Shown piece by piece: positions 1 to 9,609 of a stretch of DNA of 64,000 nt. Source of the DNA: Pseudidiomarina planktonica. Its GTDB lineage: Bacteria; Pseudomonadota; Gammaproteobacteria; Enterobacterales; Alteromonadaceae. Location: positions 186,001 through 250,000 of the forward strand of contig NZ_FXWH01000002.1 of NCBI RefSeq assembly GCF_900177775.1, in the 5' to 3' direction. Position numbers and translations under genes: made by a program. The stretch's first letter is position 1. Each line of letters starts with the position of its first letter. Below the pieces are notes generated by a model. The model saw only the letters and a program-made list of their open reading frames with translations. It was not told the DNA's origin and searched no databases.

Positions 1-72
1 CAACAGTTCGTAGCCATAAACCTGTAAAGAACGATCAAATATAGGTTGTCTGGCTATATAAGAGTAGTGCAT
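1..72 (-). CDS. EAL-HDOD signalling protein, N-terminal 24 codons only
   Basis: Only the first 24 codons lie in the window, read leftwards from an ATG at 72. They encode a start of the form MHYSYIARQPIFDR followed by LQVYGYELL. This is the characteristic opening of the EAL-HDOD (YuxH-like) family, where 'ARQPIF...YGYELLYR' begins the EAL-like fold. The gene begins 5 nt after the stop of the upstream M20 amidohydrolase, so the two may be co-transcribed. Whether the EAL domain keeps its catalytic residues cannot be seen, and many members of this family are degenerate. Confidence 0.7.
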   Translation of the reverse strand, partial: MHYSYIARQPIFDRSLQVYGYELL

Positions 73-77
73 GACTG

Positions 78-1403
78 TTAGCCATCCCTGCCGTAATCTA
101 ACGCCCAATTGATGTATAAATTGGTGCCCGTTTTCAATGCATCTTCATCTACGTAAAATAACGGAGAATGGTTGCTTGGTGCTTCAGCTGGATTTTCGCC
201 CGGAGGTGTGGCACCTAAGAACACAAACATGCCTGGCACTTCCAGCGCGTAAAACGAGAAGTCTTCGGCACCAGTAATCAGCGGCATTTCAACCACTTTC
301 TCAGCCCCGGCAACAGCTTCTACCGTTGGCAGCATTTTGGTCACCAGATCAACGTCGTTCATGGTAACCGGGTAGCCTTCATTAATGTGCACGTGTGCTT
401 CAGCACCATTAGTAACAGCTGTGCTTTCGGCAGTATGGGTTAGCTTGTCGAAAATCTGCTGACGAATACCCATGTCGAAATTACGAATAGTACCAATTAA
501 GGTTACTTCGTCAGGAATAATGTTGTTACGTACACCGCCTTCAACAATACCGAAGGAAACTACCGCTGGCGCCTTGGTAATGTCTATCTGGCGGCTCACA
601 ATAGTTTGGGTGTTATTAATAATCTGTGCGGCCGTTACTATTGGGTCAACGCCGCCCCATGGCCGTGAACCGTGCGTTTGACGACCTTCTACGGTAATTT
701 CAAAGGTGTCTGATGATGCCATTAACGGACCTTTGCGGTAACCAATAACGCCGGTGTTCATGCCTGAGGTAATGTGAATACCAAACGCAGCCTCTGGCTC
801 ATACTTGGTAAACAGACCTTCTTTCAGCATCAGTTCAGCGCCGCCTTCTTCACCTTCTGGCGCGCCTTCTTCGGCAGGCTGGAAGATAAACAGAATGTCA
901 CCGCGTACGTTTTCACGATTCTCGGTCAGGTACGTAGCCGCACCTAGCAACATGGCAATGTGAGTATCGTGGCCGCAAGCGTGCATCACGCCAACTTCGT
1001 TGCCGCGGTACTCTGAGGTTACTTCTGACTTAAACGGAACATCGGTGCGCTCAACCACGGGCAAAGCATCAATATCAGCTCGCATGGCAATGGTTGGGCC
1101 TGGTTTGCCACCTTTTAGCAGGGCAACAACACCGGTATGCGCAATGCCGGTTTCAACTTCTAATCCTAAACTTTCCAGGTGCTTGGCAATTTTTTCTGCA
1201 GTTTTAAATTCGCGGTTACTCAGTTCTGGGTACTCGTGGAAATCACGTCGCCACTCAATCACCTGCTGCTCAAGTTGACTGGAAACTGATGCTTTGTCCT
1301 GCGCCATTGCAGGGCCCGAAAAGGCAAATGCCGAGGTGCTGATAGCAAGTGCAAGAACGCCGAAGCGGCGCGCGATAAGTGGGGTTTTTAGACGTAATCT
1401 CAT
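78..1403 (-). CDS. Secreted M20 family amidohydrolase / metallopeptidase
   Basis: A 441-residue M20-type amidohydrolase of the aminoacylase / hippurate hydrolase / IAA-amino acid hydrolase group, which splits N-acyl amino acids or amides with two metal ions. The metal-site motif MHACGHDTH and the catalytic stretch FQPAEEG are intact, and a conserved GAEDF-S/F motif lies near the C terminus. The N terminus is a signal peptide with probable cleavage after AMA at residue 34, so the enzyme should act in the periplasm or outside the cell. An RR pair (residues 12-13) precedes the hydrophobic core, but the full twin-arginine consensus is not met, so Sec export is more likely. The substrate cannot be told from sequence. 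The EAL-HDOD gene follows closely on the same strand. Confidence 0.9.
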   Translation of the reverse strand: MRLRLKTPLIARRFGVLALAISTSAFAFSGPAMAQDKASVSSQLEQQVIEWRRDFHEYPELSNREFKTAEKIAKHLESLGLEVETGIAHTGVVALLKGGKPGPTIAMRADIDALPVVERTDVPFKSEVTSEYRGNEVGVMHACGHDTHIAMLLGAATYLTENRENVRGDILFIFQPAEEGAPEGEEGGAELMLKEGLFTKYEPEAAFGIHITSGMNTGVIGYRKGPLMASSDTFEITVEGRQTHGSRPWGGVDPIVTAAQIINNTQTIVSRQIDITKAPAVVSFGIVEGGVRNNIIPDEVTLIGTIRNFDMGIRQQIFDKLTHTAESTAVTNGAEAHVHINEGYPVTMNDVDLVTKMLPTVEAVAGAEKVVEMPLITGAEDFSFYALEVPGMFVFLGATPPGENPAEAPSNHSPLFYVDEDALKTGTNLYINWALDYGRDG

Positions 1404-1438
1404 AGTTTTATGTCCTCTTTATGTTACCCCTGAGTATG

Positions 1439-2149
1439 TCAGGGGTTACTACGATCGGCAATAGCTGGCCATAACAACTGCCATGGTTTGTTAAACTCTG
1501 GTTGTTCCAGCACCGAGGCAACCTGTGCAAAGTAGCCGGTGGCTGTTGGTGGTTGCACTAGCTCGATAAGCTCGTTCTGATACTGGAAGCGCAAAGCGTA
1601 TGCATGTAAGTACAGGCGCTCGGCTTGATCATCAGTAGTGGCTGCACCGTAACGGGTGTCTCCTAAAATAGGTGCGCTAATACTTTTTAAAGCCACCCGC
1701 AACTGATGCGTACGCCCGGTAAGCGGGCGCAACATATACCAGCGGTACCCGGGCGTTTCGGGTAAGGCATAACTAAAGAACTGAGTGCAGGCAGGATTGT
1801 TCATAGATTTGCTGAGCTTCCAGTTGCCGTTTCTGGCTTTAGCCATATCACCGCGCACCCAGCCTTGTTTCTTTTTCGGTTTACCCGCGGCTACGGCAAC
1901 ATAAAACTTTTCCAGCTGATGCTGTTCGAACAGTTTGCCGAAGTTGGCTGCGGCGTGACCGCTGCGGGCCAGAATCAGTAGTCCGGATGTACCGGCATCT
2001 AACCGGTGCACCGGCCACAATTGTTCATCCAGTTGTGCGCTTAGTTGCTGCACCAGACTTTGCTGACCATGCTGGCTGTGCATATGACTGCCTGCGGGCT
2101 TATCCACAATAATAAAATCAGCATGCTCAACAAGCACCGGAATTGGCAT
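1439..2149 (-). CDS. RluA-family RNA pseudouridine synthase
   Basis: A 236-residue pseudouridine synthase of the RluA superfamily, converting a uridine of rRNA or tRNA to pseudouridine. The family motif HRLDAGTSG carries the catalytic aspartate at about residue 51, and the RLTGRTHQLRVAL-like segment forms the usual second motif. No S4 domain precedes the catalytic domain, so this is a short single-domain member. The exact target base is unknown. I start at the ATG at 2149 because AGGAG sits 7 nt upstream of it; the reading frame extends 12 codons further upstream without a comparable ribosome site. It is divergent from trmH, another RNA modification gene, with about 90 bp between the starts. 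Confidence 0.88.
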   Translation of the reverse strand: MPIPVLVEHADFIIVDKPAGSHMHSQHGQQSLVQQLSAQLDEQLWPVHRLDAGTSGLLILARSGHAAANFGKLFEQHQLEKFYVAVAAGKPKKKQGWVRGDMAKARNGNWKLSKSMNNPACTQFFSYALPETPGYRWYMLRPLTGRTHQLRVALKSISAPILGDTRYGAATTDDQAERLYLHAYALRFQYQNELIELVQPPTATGYFAQVASVLEQPEFNKPWQLLWPAIADRSNP

Positions 2150-2239
2150 TTTTTTGCTCCTTGCAGCGGTGACGTGGCTTAGCAAATATCGTTATACTGG
2201 CACAACTTTGAAAAATTACACAGGAAATGAAGTTCCGCC

Positions 2240-2932
2240 ATGTCGCCTGAACGTTTTGCGCGAATTAATGCGCTGCTGGACACACGCCAACCTGACTTAA
2301 CCTTATGTTTAGAGGGTGTGCATAAAAACCATAATTTATCCGCCGTGGTTCGCACTGCCGATGCGGTGGGTGTACATGAGATGCACGCCGTGTGGTTTGA
2401 TCGCAAAGGCCGGGTAGCCGGCGGCACCGCTATGGGTAGTCAAAACTGGGTGCGGGTGCATCATCATCAGGAACCGACTAGCACTAACACCTTACGTGAC
2501 CTGCAAGCGCAGGGCATGCAAGTGCTGGTTACGCATTTGTCCGACACCGCAATAGATTTTCGCGAAGTGGACTATACCCGCCCAACCTGTATTGTTATGG
2601 GTCAGGAAAAGCATGGTGTTAGCGCAGAGTCTATTGCGGCTGCGGATCATCAAATAGTGATTCCCATGGTCGGCATGGCGCAATCACTCAATGTGTCGGT
2701 AGCTGCTGCAGTAGTTTTGTATGAAGCACAGCGTCAGCGCGAATTGGCTGGTATGTACGCGGCACCTCGTTTAAGCGCCGCCGAGCGCCACCGGGTGTTG
2801 TTTGAAGGTGGGCATCCGATTTTTGCCAAACTATGTCGGCAAAAAAATATTCCGTATCCGGAGTTAGACGAGCAGGGACAAATTATGGCTGATGAGGCCT
2901 GGTGGCAACAAATACGGCTGGCACAAAAATGA
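2240..2932 (+). CDS. trmH: tRNA (guanosine(18)-2'-O)-methyltransferase TrmH
   Basis: A SPOUT-class methyltransferase of 230 residues that uses S-adenosylmethionine to methylate the 2'-hydroxyl of G18 in the tRNA D-loop. The sequence has the N-terminal MSPERFARINALLDTRQPDLT start typical of gammaproteobacterial TrmH, the RNA-binding segment with HNLSAVVRTADA, and the C-terminal knot motifs GQEKHGVS and IPMVGMAQSLNVSVAAA. Its length matches the E. coli enzyme closely. It overlaps recG by the tetranucleotide ATGA, a neighbourhood known from other gammaproteobacteria, which implies translational coupling. Confidence 0.95.
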   Translation: MSPERFARINALLDTRQPDLTLCLEGVHKNHNLSAVVRTADAVGVHEMHAVWFDRKGRVAGGTAMGSQNWVRVHHHQEPTSTNTLRDLQAQGMQVLVTHLSDTAIDFREVDYTRPTCIVMGQEKHGVSAESIAAADHQIVIPMVGMAQSLNVSVAAAVVLYEAQRQRELAGMYAAPRLSAAERHRVLFEGGHPIFAKLCRQKNIPYPELDEQGQIMADEAWWQQIRLAQK

Positions 2933-5040
2933 CCACCAAAGTGACTCAAAGCCAATCCGCTTTTGAGTCGGGTTTGCATAAAATTCCGCTAACCGCCCTG
3001 AAAGGCGTTGGCCCTAAAGTGGTGGATAAACTAGCCAAGCTTGGGCTGGTAAGTGTGCAGGACTTATTGCTGCATTTACCTTTGCGTTATGAAGACCGCT
3101 CCCGCGTATACCCCATAGCGCAGTTGCAACAAGGCACTTCAGCTACCGTGATTGCCGAAGTGATTAGCGCCGACATTACCTATGGCCGCCGGCGCATGCT
3201 GAATGTGAAGGTAAAAGACAACAGCGGTATGCTGACGCTGGTGTTTTTTCAGTTTAGCGCTGCCCAGTTGAAACAATTTACTACGGGGCAGCCATTGTGG
3301 GTGTTCGGCGAAGCACGCCGGGGCTTGCAAGGGCCACAAATGGTTCATCCGGAATACAAGAGTTACGACAGCGGTCAGGAAATTCCACTGGAAGACACCT
3401 TAATGCCGGTGTATCCCACCACCGATGGTGTGCATCAGGCGACTTTGCGCAAACTCAGTGAACAGGCCTTAACCTTTTTAAACCCCCAGGCATTGCCGGA
3501 ACTACTGCCCGAGAGCTTACAGCCGCAAGGGTTAAGTTTAGTGGCAGCTATTCAGACTTTGCATCGGCCGCCACTGGATGTGTCGCTGCAGCTGTTGTTG
3601 GATGGCAGCCATCCGGCGCAGCAACGCCTTGCTACTGAAGAGCTGTTGGCGCATCAATTAAGTTTGTTGCAACTGCGGGCGCAGAAGCAGTCACATCAGG
3701 CCCGCGCGCTGCCGGCTACCGGTCAGTTGCAACAAGAGTTTCTGGCACAGTTACCTTTTAAACCTACCGGTGCTCAGCAACGCGTTATTGCAGAAATACA
3801 GCAGGATTTAGCCTTGCCTATGCCCATGATGCGGCTGGTGCAGGGCGATGTAGGCTCGGGCAAAACCTTAGTGGCCGCACTGAGCGCCTTAACTGCTATT
3901 GCTCAGGGCTATCAGGTGGCGTTAATGGCACCTACCGAATTACTGGCTGAACAGCACGCACTCACCTTCCGGCAATGGTTCGAACCCCTTGGCATACAAG
4001 TGGGGTGGTTGGCCGGGCGGCAAAAAGGCAAAGCGCGGGAACAGGCGCTGGCTGCTATTAAAGCCGGTGACGTGCAACTGATTGTGGGCACCCACGCGTT
4101 GTTTCAGGCCGAAGTGCACTATCAGCAACTGGTGTTGGTGATTATTGATGAGCAACACCGATTTGGCGTGCACCAACGGCTGGAGTTGCGCGAAAAAGGC
4201 GTAGAGCAAGGCTTTCAGCCGCATCAGCTAATTATGACGGCAACCCCAATTCCGCGCACGCTGGCTATGACCGCCTACGCCGATTTAGCGACTTCAGTGA
4301 TTGACGAACTTCCGCCTGGGCGTACGCCGGTAACCACAGTTGCCATTCCCGATACCCGGCGCGATCAGGTGATTGACCGGGTGCGCGAGGTTTGTGTAAA
4401 TGACAAACGCCAGGCTTACTGGGTGTGTACCTTAATTGAGGAGTCTGAAGCCTTGCAGTGCCAGGCTGCCGAAGACACTGCCACCACCTTGCAGGAACTG
4501 CTACCTGAGTTGAAAGTAGGTTTGGTGCATGGCCGCCTGAAAAGCGCCGAAAAAGAAGCGGTGATGCAGGCATTTAAAGCCAATGAACTGAACTTATTAG
4601 TCGCCACTACGGTAATAGAGGTAGGCGTGGATGTGCCCAACGCCAGCTTGATGATTATTGAAAACCCCGAACGGCTGGGACTGGCGCAGTTGCATCAGTT
4701 GCGCGGCCGGGTTGGGCGTGGCGCGGTGGTCAGTCATTGTGTGTTGTTGTATCACGCACCTTTGTCAAAAACCGCCACCCAACGTCTGGGTGTGCTGCGT
4801 GACAGCAACGATGGCTTCGTGATAGCGCAGCGTGATTTGGAACTGCGCGGGCCGGGCGAGTTACTGGGCCAGCGACAAACCGGTTTAACCGAAATGAAAG
4901 TAGCGGATTTAGTTAAACACGCCGACTTATTGCCGCAGGTACAAATCTTGGCACAACAGCTGTGGAGTGACTATCCACAGCAGTCACAAGCCTTAATAGA
5001 ACGCTGGCTGCCACGCCGCGATATCTACGCTCAGGCATAG
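2929..5040 (+). CDS. recG: ATP-dependent DNA helicase RecG
   Basis: A 703-residue SF2 helicase that reverses stalled replication forks and branch-migrates Holliday junctions. The N-terminal wedge/OB region includes GVGPKVVDKLAKLG (helix-hairpin-helix-like) and the LPLRYEDRSRVYPI segment. The motor has Walker A GDVGSGKT with Lys312 and the DEQH box at 407-410. The TATPIPRTLAM motif and the C-terminal QLRGRVGRG and RDLELRGPGE motifs follow. The frame could open at a GTG at 2902, but I prefer the ATG at 2929, which overlaps the trmH stop as ATGA and gives a length close to E. coli RecG (693). Confidence 0.96.
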   Translation: MTTKVTQSQSAFESGLHKIPLTALKGVGPKVVDKLAKLGLVSVQDLLLHLPLRYEDRSRVYPIAQLQQGTSATVIAEVISADITYGRRRMLNVKVKDNSGMLTLVFFQFSAAQLKQFTTGQPLWVFGEARRGLQGPQMVHPEYKSYDSGQEIPLEDTLMPVYPTTDGVHQATLRKLSEQALTFLNPQALPELLPESLQPQGLSLVAAIQTLHRPPLDVSLQLLLDGSHPAQQRLATEELLAHQLSLLQLRAQKQSHQARALPATGQLQQEFLAQLPFKPTGAQQRVIAEIQQDLALPMPMMRLVQGDVGSGKTLVAALSALTAIAQGYQVALMAPTELLAEQHALTFRQWFEPLGIQVGWLAGRQKGKAREQALAAIKAGDVQLIVGTHALFQAEVHYQQLVLVIIDEQHRFGVHQRLELREKGVEQGFQPHQLIMTATPIPRTLAMTAYADLATSVIDELPPGRTPVTTVAIPDTRRDQVIDRVREVCVNDKRQAYWVCTLIEESEALQCQAAEDTATTLQELLPELKVGLVHGRLKSAEKEAVMQAFKANELNLLVATTVIEVGVDVPNASLMIIENPERLGLAQLHQLRGRVGRGAVVSHCVLLYHAPLSKTATQRLGVLRDSNDGFVIAQRDLELRGPGELLGQRQTGLTEMKVADLVKHADLLPQVQILAQQLWSDYPQQSQALIERWLPRRDIYAQA

Positions 5041-5104
5041 GCAAAGCGCCTATCTTAAAGTACACTAACAGCAAGTAAAAAAGCTCACGACCACGGGATT
5101 CAGC

Positions 5105-5860
5105 ATGACAGACAAAGCCTCCGATACGATTGATTTTGGCTATAAAAAAGTAGCTAAAAATGCCAAGCAAGGGCTGGTTGCCGATGTGTTTCATTCGGTG
5201 GCGGGCAAGTATGACGTTATGAACGACGTGATGTCATTTGGTATTCATCGTTTATGGAAGCGCTACACCATTGACTGCAGCGGCGTTCGTGCCGGTCAGA
5301 AGGTGTTGGATATTGCCGGTGGTACGGGTGACTTAACTGAGCAGTTCTCGCGTCGGGTAGGTCCACAGGGCGAAGTGGTGCTGGCCGACATTAACAACTC
5401 GATGCTGAGTGTGGGCCGTGACCGTTTACGCAATCGCGGCATCGTTGGCAACGTGAGCTATGTGCAGGCCAACGCCGAAGAATTACCATTTGCTGATGAC
5501 ACTTTCGATATTATTACGATTGCCTTTGGGCTGCGTAACGTTACCGATAAAAGTAAAGCGCTGGCCTCTATGCTGCGCGTGCTCAAGCCAGGTGGGCGAT
5601 TATTGGTATTGGAGTTTTCCAAGCCAACCCACGAAATGTTAAATCAGGCCTACGATTTCTACTCCTTCAATGTACTGCCGAAAATGGGTCAGTTGATAGC
5701 GGGCGACGCCGACAGCTATCAGTATCTGGCCGAATCTATTCGCATGCATCCGGATCAGGACACCCTGAAAGGCATGATGGAAGCGGTGGGTTTTGAGCAG
5801 GTCAGTTACGATAATTTAACCGGCGGTATAGTGGCACTGCATCGGGGATACAAGTTCTGA
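5105..5860 (+). CDS. ubiE: Bifunctional ubiquinone/menaquinone C-methyltransferase UbiE
   Basis: A class I SAM-dependent methyltransferase of 251 residues, the same length as E. coli UbiE. It performs the C-methylation step in ubiquinone (and, if present, menaquinone) biosynthesis. The SAM-binding motif [10 protein letters not shown] and the family signature LVLEFSKP are present, as are the DFGYKKV N-terminal and [16 protein letters not shown]-terminal signatures. It opens the ubiE-ubiJ-ubiB cluster: its stop TGA overlaps the ubiJ start (TGATG arrangement at 5858-5862), suggesting coupled translation. The intergenic 64 bp after recG would hold its promoter, but I cannot assign clear boxes. 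Confidence 0.97.
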   Translation: MTDKASDTIDFGYKKVAKNAKQGLVADVFHSVAGKYDVMNDVMSFGIHRLWKRYTIDCSGVRAGQKVLDIAGGTGDLTEQFSRRVGPQGEVVLADINNSMLSVGRDRLRNRGIVGNVSYVQANAEELPFADDTFDIITIAFGLRNVTDKSKALASMLRVLKPGGRLLVLEFSKPTHEMLNQAYDFYSFNVLPKMGQLIAGDADSYQYLAESIRMHPDQDTLKGMMEAVGFEQVSYDNLTGGIVALHRGYKF

Positions 5861-6468
5861 TGCGATTGTTAAGCCTGGTTCCACTGCTGCTAATTGAACG
5901 CTGCCTGAACGACTTGCTGGCCTTAGATGACGCCAGCGATGAACGTTTGCAAAGCTTGCAGGGCAAGCGTTTACGGGTAGAGCTGGAAGAACTGGGCCAA
6001 CCGCTGACGGCAGCAGTACACGGTCGCCAAGTGGTGTTATCAAGCGCCGATACTGATGCGGTCGATTGCACTATTCGCACCCGCCTGGCGGTACTACCTG
6101 AATTGCAGGACACCGCCAACATTACCCGCTTGATTAAAGCCGATGCGCTGGATATTGACGGTGACATTATGCTGGCACAACAATTCAGCCAGTTATTTTT
6201 GCAGCTGGATATTGATTGGGAAACCCAACTGGCCCAGCGTATTGGCGACGTTCCCGCGCACTGGCTTGGTAGTGTATTTAAACGCAGCCAAAGCTGGCTG
6301 AAACAGCAAACCAAAGATCAGCAGCAGTGGTTGCAGGAAGTCTTAGTTGAAGAAAAGCGAGTGCTGGTGGGTAAAACTGAATTCGATATCGTTAAAACAC
6401 AGCTGCAGGAATTGCGGGCCCGGATAGATCGTCTTGAGCGCCGCTGGCGCGAGCAGGAATCGTCTTAA
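5860..6468 (+). CDS. ubiJ: Ubiquinone biosynthesis accessory factor UbiJ (SCP2 domain)
   Basis: A 202-residue UbiJ (formerly YigP) protein. It has an N-terminal SCP2 lipid-binding domain, with segments such as [20 protein letters not shown] and an [22 protein letters not shown] core, and a charged C-terminal coiled coil ending in [16 protein letters not shown]. UbiJ is an accessory, non-catalytic member of the soluble Ubi complex, thought to hold the lipid intermediates. Position between ubiE and ubiB is the conserved gammaproteobacterial order and supports the call strongly. In E. coli an sRNA (EsrE) has been described in this locus; I cannot recognise one here. Confidence 0.93.
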   Translation: MRLLSLVPLLLIERCLNDLLALDDASDERLQSLQGKRLRVELEELGQPLTAAVHGRQVVLSSADTDAVDCTIRTRLAVLPELQDTANITRLIKADALDIDGDIMLAQQFSQLFLQLDIDWETQLAQRIGDVPAHWLGSVFKRSQSWLKQQTKDQQQWLQEVLVEEKRVLVGKTEFDIVKTQLQELRARIDRLERRWREQESS

Positions 6469-6469
6469 C

Positions 6470-8122
6470 ATGCGCATACAACGGCTCTACCAAATAACCA
6501 AAACCTTTTTGAATTACGGCCTGGATGACTTGGTGCCGGCGCGCTGGCTGCCCTGGTCGGTTCGTATTGGTCGGCATTTGCTGTTTTGGTTAGGCAACAA
6601 GCATAAAGAGAAACCACCTGGCGCGCGCTTGCGGTTGGCGCTGGAGTCGCTGGGTCCGGTGTGGGTGAAGTTCGGGCAAATGCTATCAACCCGGCGCGAT
6701 TTGCTGCCGCCAGATGTCGCCTTAGAATTAGCGATGTTGCAGGACAAAGTGAAGCCGTTCCCCGGCGATCAGGCGCAAAAAATTATTGAGCAGGCACTGG
6801 GTCTTCTTACGATTAAAGAAGCTTTTGCCGACTTTGACCAAACGCCACTGGCGTCAGCGTCAATTGCCCAGGTACACACCGGCGTACTGACCGACGTTAA
6901 GGGTATTGAGCGCGAAATCATAGTGAAGGTGATACGCCCTGATATCCGTAAAACCATAGATGCTGACTTAAGCTTAATGGAAACGCTGGCGCAGGTGCTG
7001 GCGCGGCATTTACCCGACGGACGTCGCTTAAAGCCGCGTGAAGTGGTGAAAGAATATCGTAAAACCCTGCTGGACGAGTTGAACCTGGCGCGAGAAGCAG
7101 CCAATGCTATTCAGTTGCGCCGTAACTTTGAAGGCTCGAAACTGCTCTATATTCCGGTGGTGTACAGCGATTACAGCCGTGAAAATGTGATGGTGATGGA
7201 GCGCATTCACGGTATTCCAATTAGTGATGTAGACACCTTGCGCGCCAACGGCGTTGACATGAAATTACTGGCTGAGCGAGGTGTTGAAGTATTTTTTACA
7301 CAAGTTTTTCGCGACAGCTTCTTTCATGCCGACATGCATCCGGGCAATATTTTTGTGTCCCCTGATAATCCCGATGACCCGCAATATATCGGCATAGATT
7401 TCGGTATTGTTGGTACTTTGAACCGTGACGATAAACGTTATTTGGCCGAGAATTTTCTGGCGTTTTTTAATCGCGATTATCGCAAGGTTGCCGAGTTGCA
7501 CGTGGACTCAGGCTGGGTGCCCGCGCATACCAATATTGAAGATTTTGAGTCGGCCATCCGCACTGTGTGTGAACCTATATTCCAAAAACCACTGGCAGAT
7601 ATTTCATTCGGTCATGTGTTGGTAAACTTGTTCAATACCGCCCGGCGCTTCGAAATGGAAGTGCAGCCGCAACTGGTATTGTTGCAAAAAACCTTGCTGT
7701 ATGTGGAGGGCTTAGGCCGGCAGTTGTATCCGCAGTTAGATTTGTGGAAAACCGCGAAGCCTTATCTGGAAAGCTGGATGCATGAACAAATTGGCTGGCG
7801 TAAGGTGTTAAGTTCGGTCAAAGAACATGCGCCCTATTGGGCCGAGAAACTACCAGAAGTACCGACCTTGTTGTACGACACGCTGCATCATCAACGCAGT
7901 TTTCAGCAACAGCAGGTGAGTTTAATTAAACAGTTAACAGAGCAACAGGAACGCGCGGCAACCAGTCGCTGGTGGACGCTATTGGCTGGCGCTATGCTAG
8001 TAAGTGCTACCCTGTTATTTGTGCATTTAAAACCCTGGTGGCCGGCCGCAATAGCCTTGGGTTTAACCGCTGGTTTCGCCTGGCAAGGTTTTCGCAGCCG
8101 CCCGGATTCGAGCAAAAAATAA
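6470..8122 (+). CDS. ubiB: Ubiquinone biosynthesis protein UbiB (atypical kinase-like ATPase)
   Basis: A 550-residue protein of the ABC1/ADCK/UbiB kinase-like family, needed for ubiquinone biosynthesis and thought to use its ATPase activity to handle membrane-bound precursors. The KxGQ family signature appears as [15 protein letters not shown], followed by the alanine-rich loop [21 protein letters not shown] and the metal-binding IDFGIVG. Two hydrophobic helices at the C terminus (from about residue 500) anchor it in the inner membrane. I start at the ATG at 6470, one base after the ubiJ stop, rather than at an upstream in-frame GTG at 6434 that overlaps ubiJ; the resulting length is close to E. 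coli UbiB (546). Confidence 0.96.
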   Translation: MRIQRLYQITKTFLNYGLDDLVPARWLPWSVRIGRHLLFWLGNKHKEKPPGARLRLALESLGPVWVKFGQMLSTRRDLLPPDVALELAMLQDKVKPFPGDQAQKIIEQALGLLTIKEAFADFDQTPLASASIAQVHTGVLTDVKGIEREIIVKVIRPDIRKTIDADLSLMETLAQVLARHLPDGRRLKPREVVKEYRKTLLDELNLAREAANAIQLRRNFEGSKLLYIPVVYSDYSRENVMVMERIHGIPISDVDTLRANGVDMKLLAERGVEVFFTQVFRDSFFHADMHPGNIFVSPDNPDDPQYIGIDFGIVGTLNRDDKRYLAENFLAFFNRDYRKVAELHVDSGWVPAHTNIEDFESAIRTVCEPIFQKPLADISFGHVLVNLFNTARRFEMEVQPQLVLLQKTLLYVEGLGRQLYPQLDLWKTAKPYLESWMHEQIGWRKVLSSVKEHAPYWAEKLPEVPTLLYDTLHHQRSFQQQQVSLIKQLTEQQERAATSRWWTLLAGAMLVSATLLFVHLKPWWPAAIALGLTAGFAWQGFRSRPDSSKK

Positions 8123-8125
8123 CTA

Positions 8126-8141
8126 GCTCACAGCAGTGAGC
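8126..8141 (+). terminator. Small hairpin between ubiB and tatA
   Basis: GCTCAC and GTGAGC form a perfect 6-bp stem around an AGCA loop, followed by ACTTTTA. The stem is short and the T-tract weak, so at most this is a leaky terminator or a processing hairpin separating the ubi and tat transcripts. Confidence 0.25.
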
Positions 8142-8170
8142 ACTTTTACATCATTATAGGAAGCAGAACT

Positions 8171-8422
8171 ATGGGCATAAGCATTTGGCAACTCCTGATT
8201 GTGTTGGCAATTATTGTCTTATTGTTTGGAACCAAAAGGTTGCGCAATATTGGCGGTGATTTAGGCAATGCTGTGAAAGGTTTTAAGAAAACCATGCAGG
8301 ATGACGAAAAAGACCCCAAAGCGCAGGACGACAAAGCTGAATTGCAAGATTCAACGCAACACAAAGAAGATGCGTCTGAAACTGACAAAAAATCAGCTAG
8401 CCGCAGCAACAAGGATAGCTAA
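8171..8422 (+). CDS. tatA: Sec-independent protein translocase subunit TatA
   Basis: An 83-residue TatA: a single N-terminal transmembrane helix ([18 protein letters not shown]), the hinge with [11 protein letters not shown] and an amphipathic helix ([11 protein letters not shown]), then a highly charged tail rich in D, K and Q. TatA polymerises to form the pore through which folded twin-arginine substrates cross the inner membrane. A good ribosome site (AGGAAG) precedes the ATG. tatB begins 5 nt after the stop, so tatABC form one unit. Confidence 0.95.
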   Translation: MGISIWQLLIVLAIIVLLFGTKRLRNIGGDLGNAVKGFKKTMQDDEKDPKAQDDKAELQDSTQHKEDASETDKKSASRSNKDS

Positions 8423-8427
8423 CAGCT

Positions 8428-8814
8428 ATGTTTGAGTTGGGTTTTTGGGAGCTGCTGCTCATTGCGATTATTGGTCTGCTGGTGCTGGGCCCCGAGCGCT
8501 TGCCCGGTGCGCTGCGATCGCTGCAGCGCATGATTAGTAATGTGCGTGGTTATGCCGGCAAAATGCAGGCGGAGCTAAATCATGAGCTGCGCATTAAAGA
8601 GCTGCATGAGCACCTACAAAAAGCCGAGCAACTGGATGCCGACAAACTAAGCCCTGAGCTGCAACGCTCCATGGCCGAACTCCGTCAGGCTGCGGCGCAG
8701 GTTCAGCGGCCTTATGCGGCAACCGATGCTAGTAAGACCGAACCGGTAGACAACACCAATAAAACCAGCACGGATTCAGTGTCTAAGCCAACGAAAGACA
8801 ACTCGCATGAGTGA
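8428..8814 (+). CDS. tatB: Sec-independent protein translocase subunit TatB
   Basis: A 128-residue TatB with the diagnostic N terminus [30 protein letters not shown] broken here only by its hinge residues: a transmembrane helix with the polar glutamate at position 8, then the GPERLP hinge and an amphipathic helix. The tail is long, charged and low in complexity, as usual. TatB works with TatC as the receptor for twin-arginine signal peptides. Its end overlaps the tatC start by 8 nt. Confidence 0.95.
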   Translation: MFELGFWELLLIAIIGLLVLGPERLPGALRSLQRMISNVRGYAGKMQAELNHELRIKELHEHLQKAEQLDADKLSPELQRSMAELRQAAAQVQRPYAATDASKTEPVDNTNKTSTDSVSKPTKDNSHE

Positions 8815-9592
8815 TTCTCCGCTACTTGATCACCTGTTGGAGTTACGGCGTCGGCTATTGCGGTCGGTGCTGGCCATAGTGCTGGTATTTGCCGCTTTGG
8901 CTGCATTCGCCAATGATATCTACGAACTGCTGGCAGAGCCGATGCTGGCTAACTTGCCGGTCGGTTCCAGCATGATTGCTACCGATGTCGCGGCGCCGTT
9001 TTTAACCCCATTTAAATTAACCCTGGTGGTTGCCATAGTTGTGGTGGTGCCTTATTTGCTGTGGCAAGTTTGGGCCTTTATTGCGCCGGGTTTATATAAA
9101 CGTGAAAAGCGCCTGGCCGCGCCGTTATTAATTAGCAGCACACTATTATTTTACGGTGGCATTGCCTTTGCCTATTTTGTGGTGCTGCCGTTGGCGCTTG
9201 GCTTCTTAACCGGAGCCGCACCCGAAGGCGTGGCTATTGCCACTGACATTTCCCGTTATTTAGATTTTGTCCTAGCCATTTTTCTGGCTTTTGGGGTGGC
9301 GTTTGAAGTTCCGGTAGTCATTATTTTACTCTGTTGGAGCGGCGTTACTACGCCGGACCGCTTGCGTAAAAAACGGCCCTACATTATTGTAAGTGCCTTC
9401 GTTTTGGGTATGTTTTTAACGCCCCCGGATGTGATTTCTCAAACACTGCTGGCCATACCTATGTGGTTGCTGTTTGAACTTGGCTTGCTCATGGCAGGTC
9501 TATATGTAGCTAAACAAGATGTTGCCGATGACGATGTTGCTAATGACAACGTCGGCAATGACAACAACAACCAAAAACAATCACCGAAATAA
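8807..9592 (+). CDS. tatC: Sec-independent protein translocase subunit TatC
   Basis: A 261-residue polytopic inner-membrane protein with six predicted helices, close to E. coli TatC (258). The N-terminal [14 protein letters not shown] segment, which contacts the signal peptide, and the conserved [16 protein letters not shown] and [22 protein letters not shown] stretches are all present. The C-terminal tail is unusual: about 25 residues dominated by D, N and V ([16 protein letters not shown]), a low-complexity acidic extension after the last helix. It forms the substrate receptor with TatB. Confidence 0.96.
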   Translation: MSDSPLLDHLLELRRRLLRSVLAIVLVFAALAAFANDIYELLAEPMLANLPVGSSMIATDVAAPFLTPFKLTLVVAIVVVVPYLLWQVWAFIAPGLYKREKRLAAPLLISSTLLFYGGIAFAYFVVLPLALGFLTGAAPEGVAIATDISRYLDFVLAIFLAFGVAFEVPVVIILLCWSGVTTPDRLRKKRPYIIVSAFVLGMFLTPPDVISQTLLAIPMWLLFELGLLMAGLYVAKQDVADDDVANDNVGNDNNNQKQSPK

Positions 9593-9609
9593 TAAGCAGG
9601 TAAGCATTC

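Noticed and set aside
472-681. Antisense frames such as this one inside the M20 gene
   Set aside because: Shadow frames of well-supported genes on the other strand without ribosome sites or protein-like composition.
2100-2108. TTATCCACA, a perfect DnaA box
   Set aside because: A single 9-mer inside the pseudouridine synthase gene, with no cluster of boxes, AT-rich element or dnaA/dnaN genes nearby; expected by chance.
2902-2928. Upstream in-frame GTG for recG
   Set aside because: It overlaps trmH by 31 bases and has no better ribosome site; the ATGA overlap start is the standard arrangement and gives the family length.
9500-9580. GATGTTGCC / GACAACGTC-like repeats at the end of tatC
   Set aside because: They are the coding sequence of the acidic D/N/V tail; no longer repeat unit or array is present.
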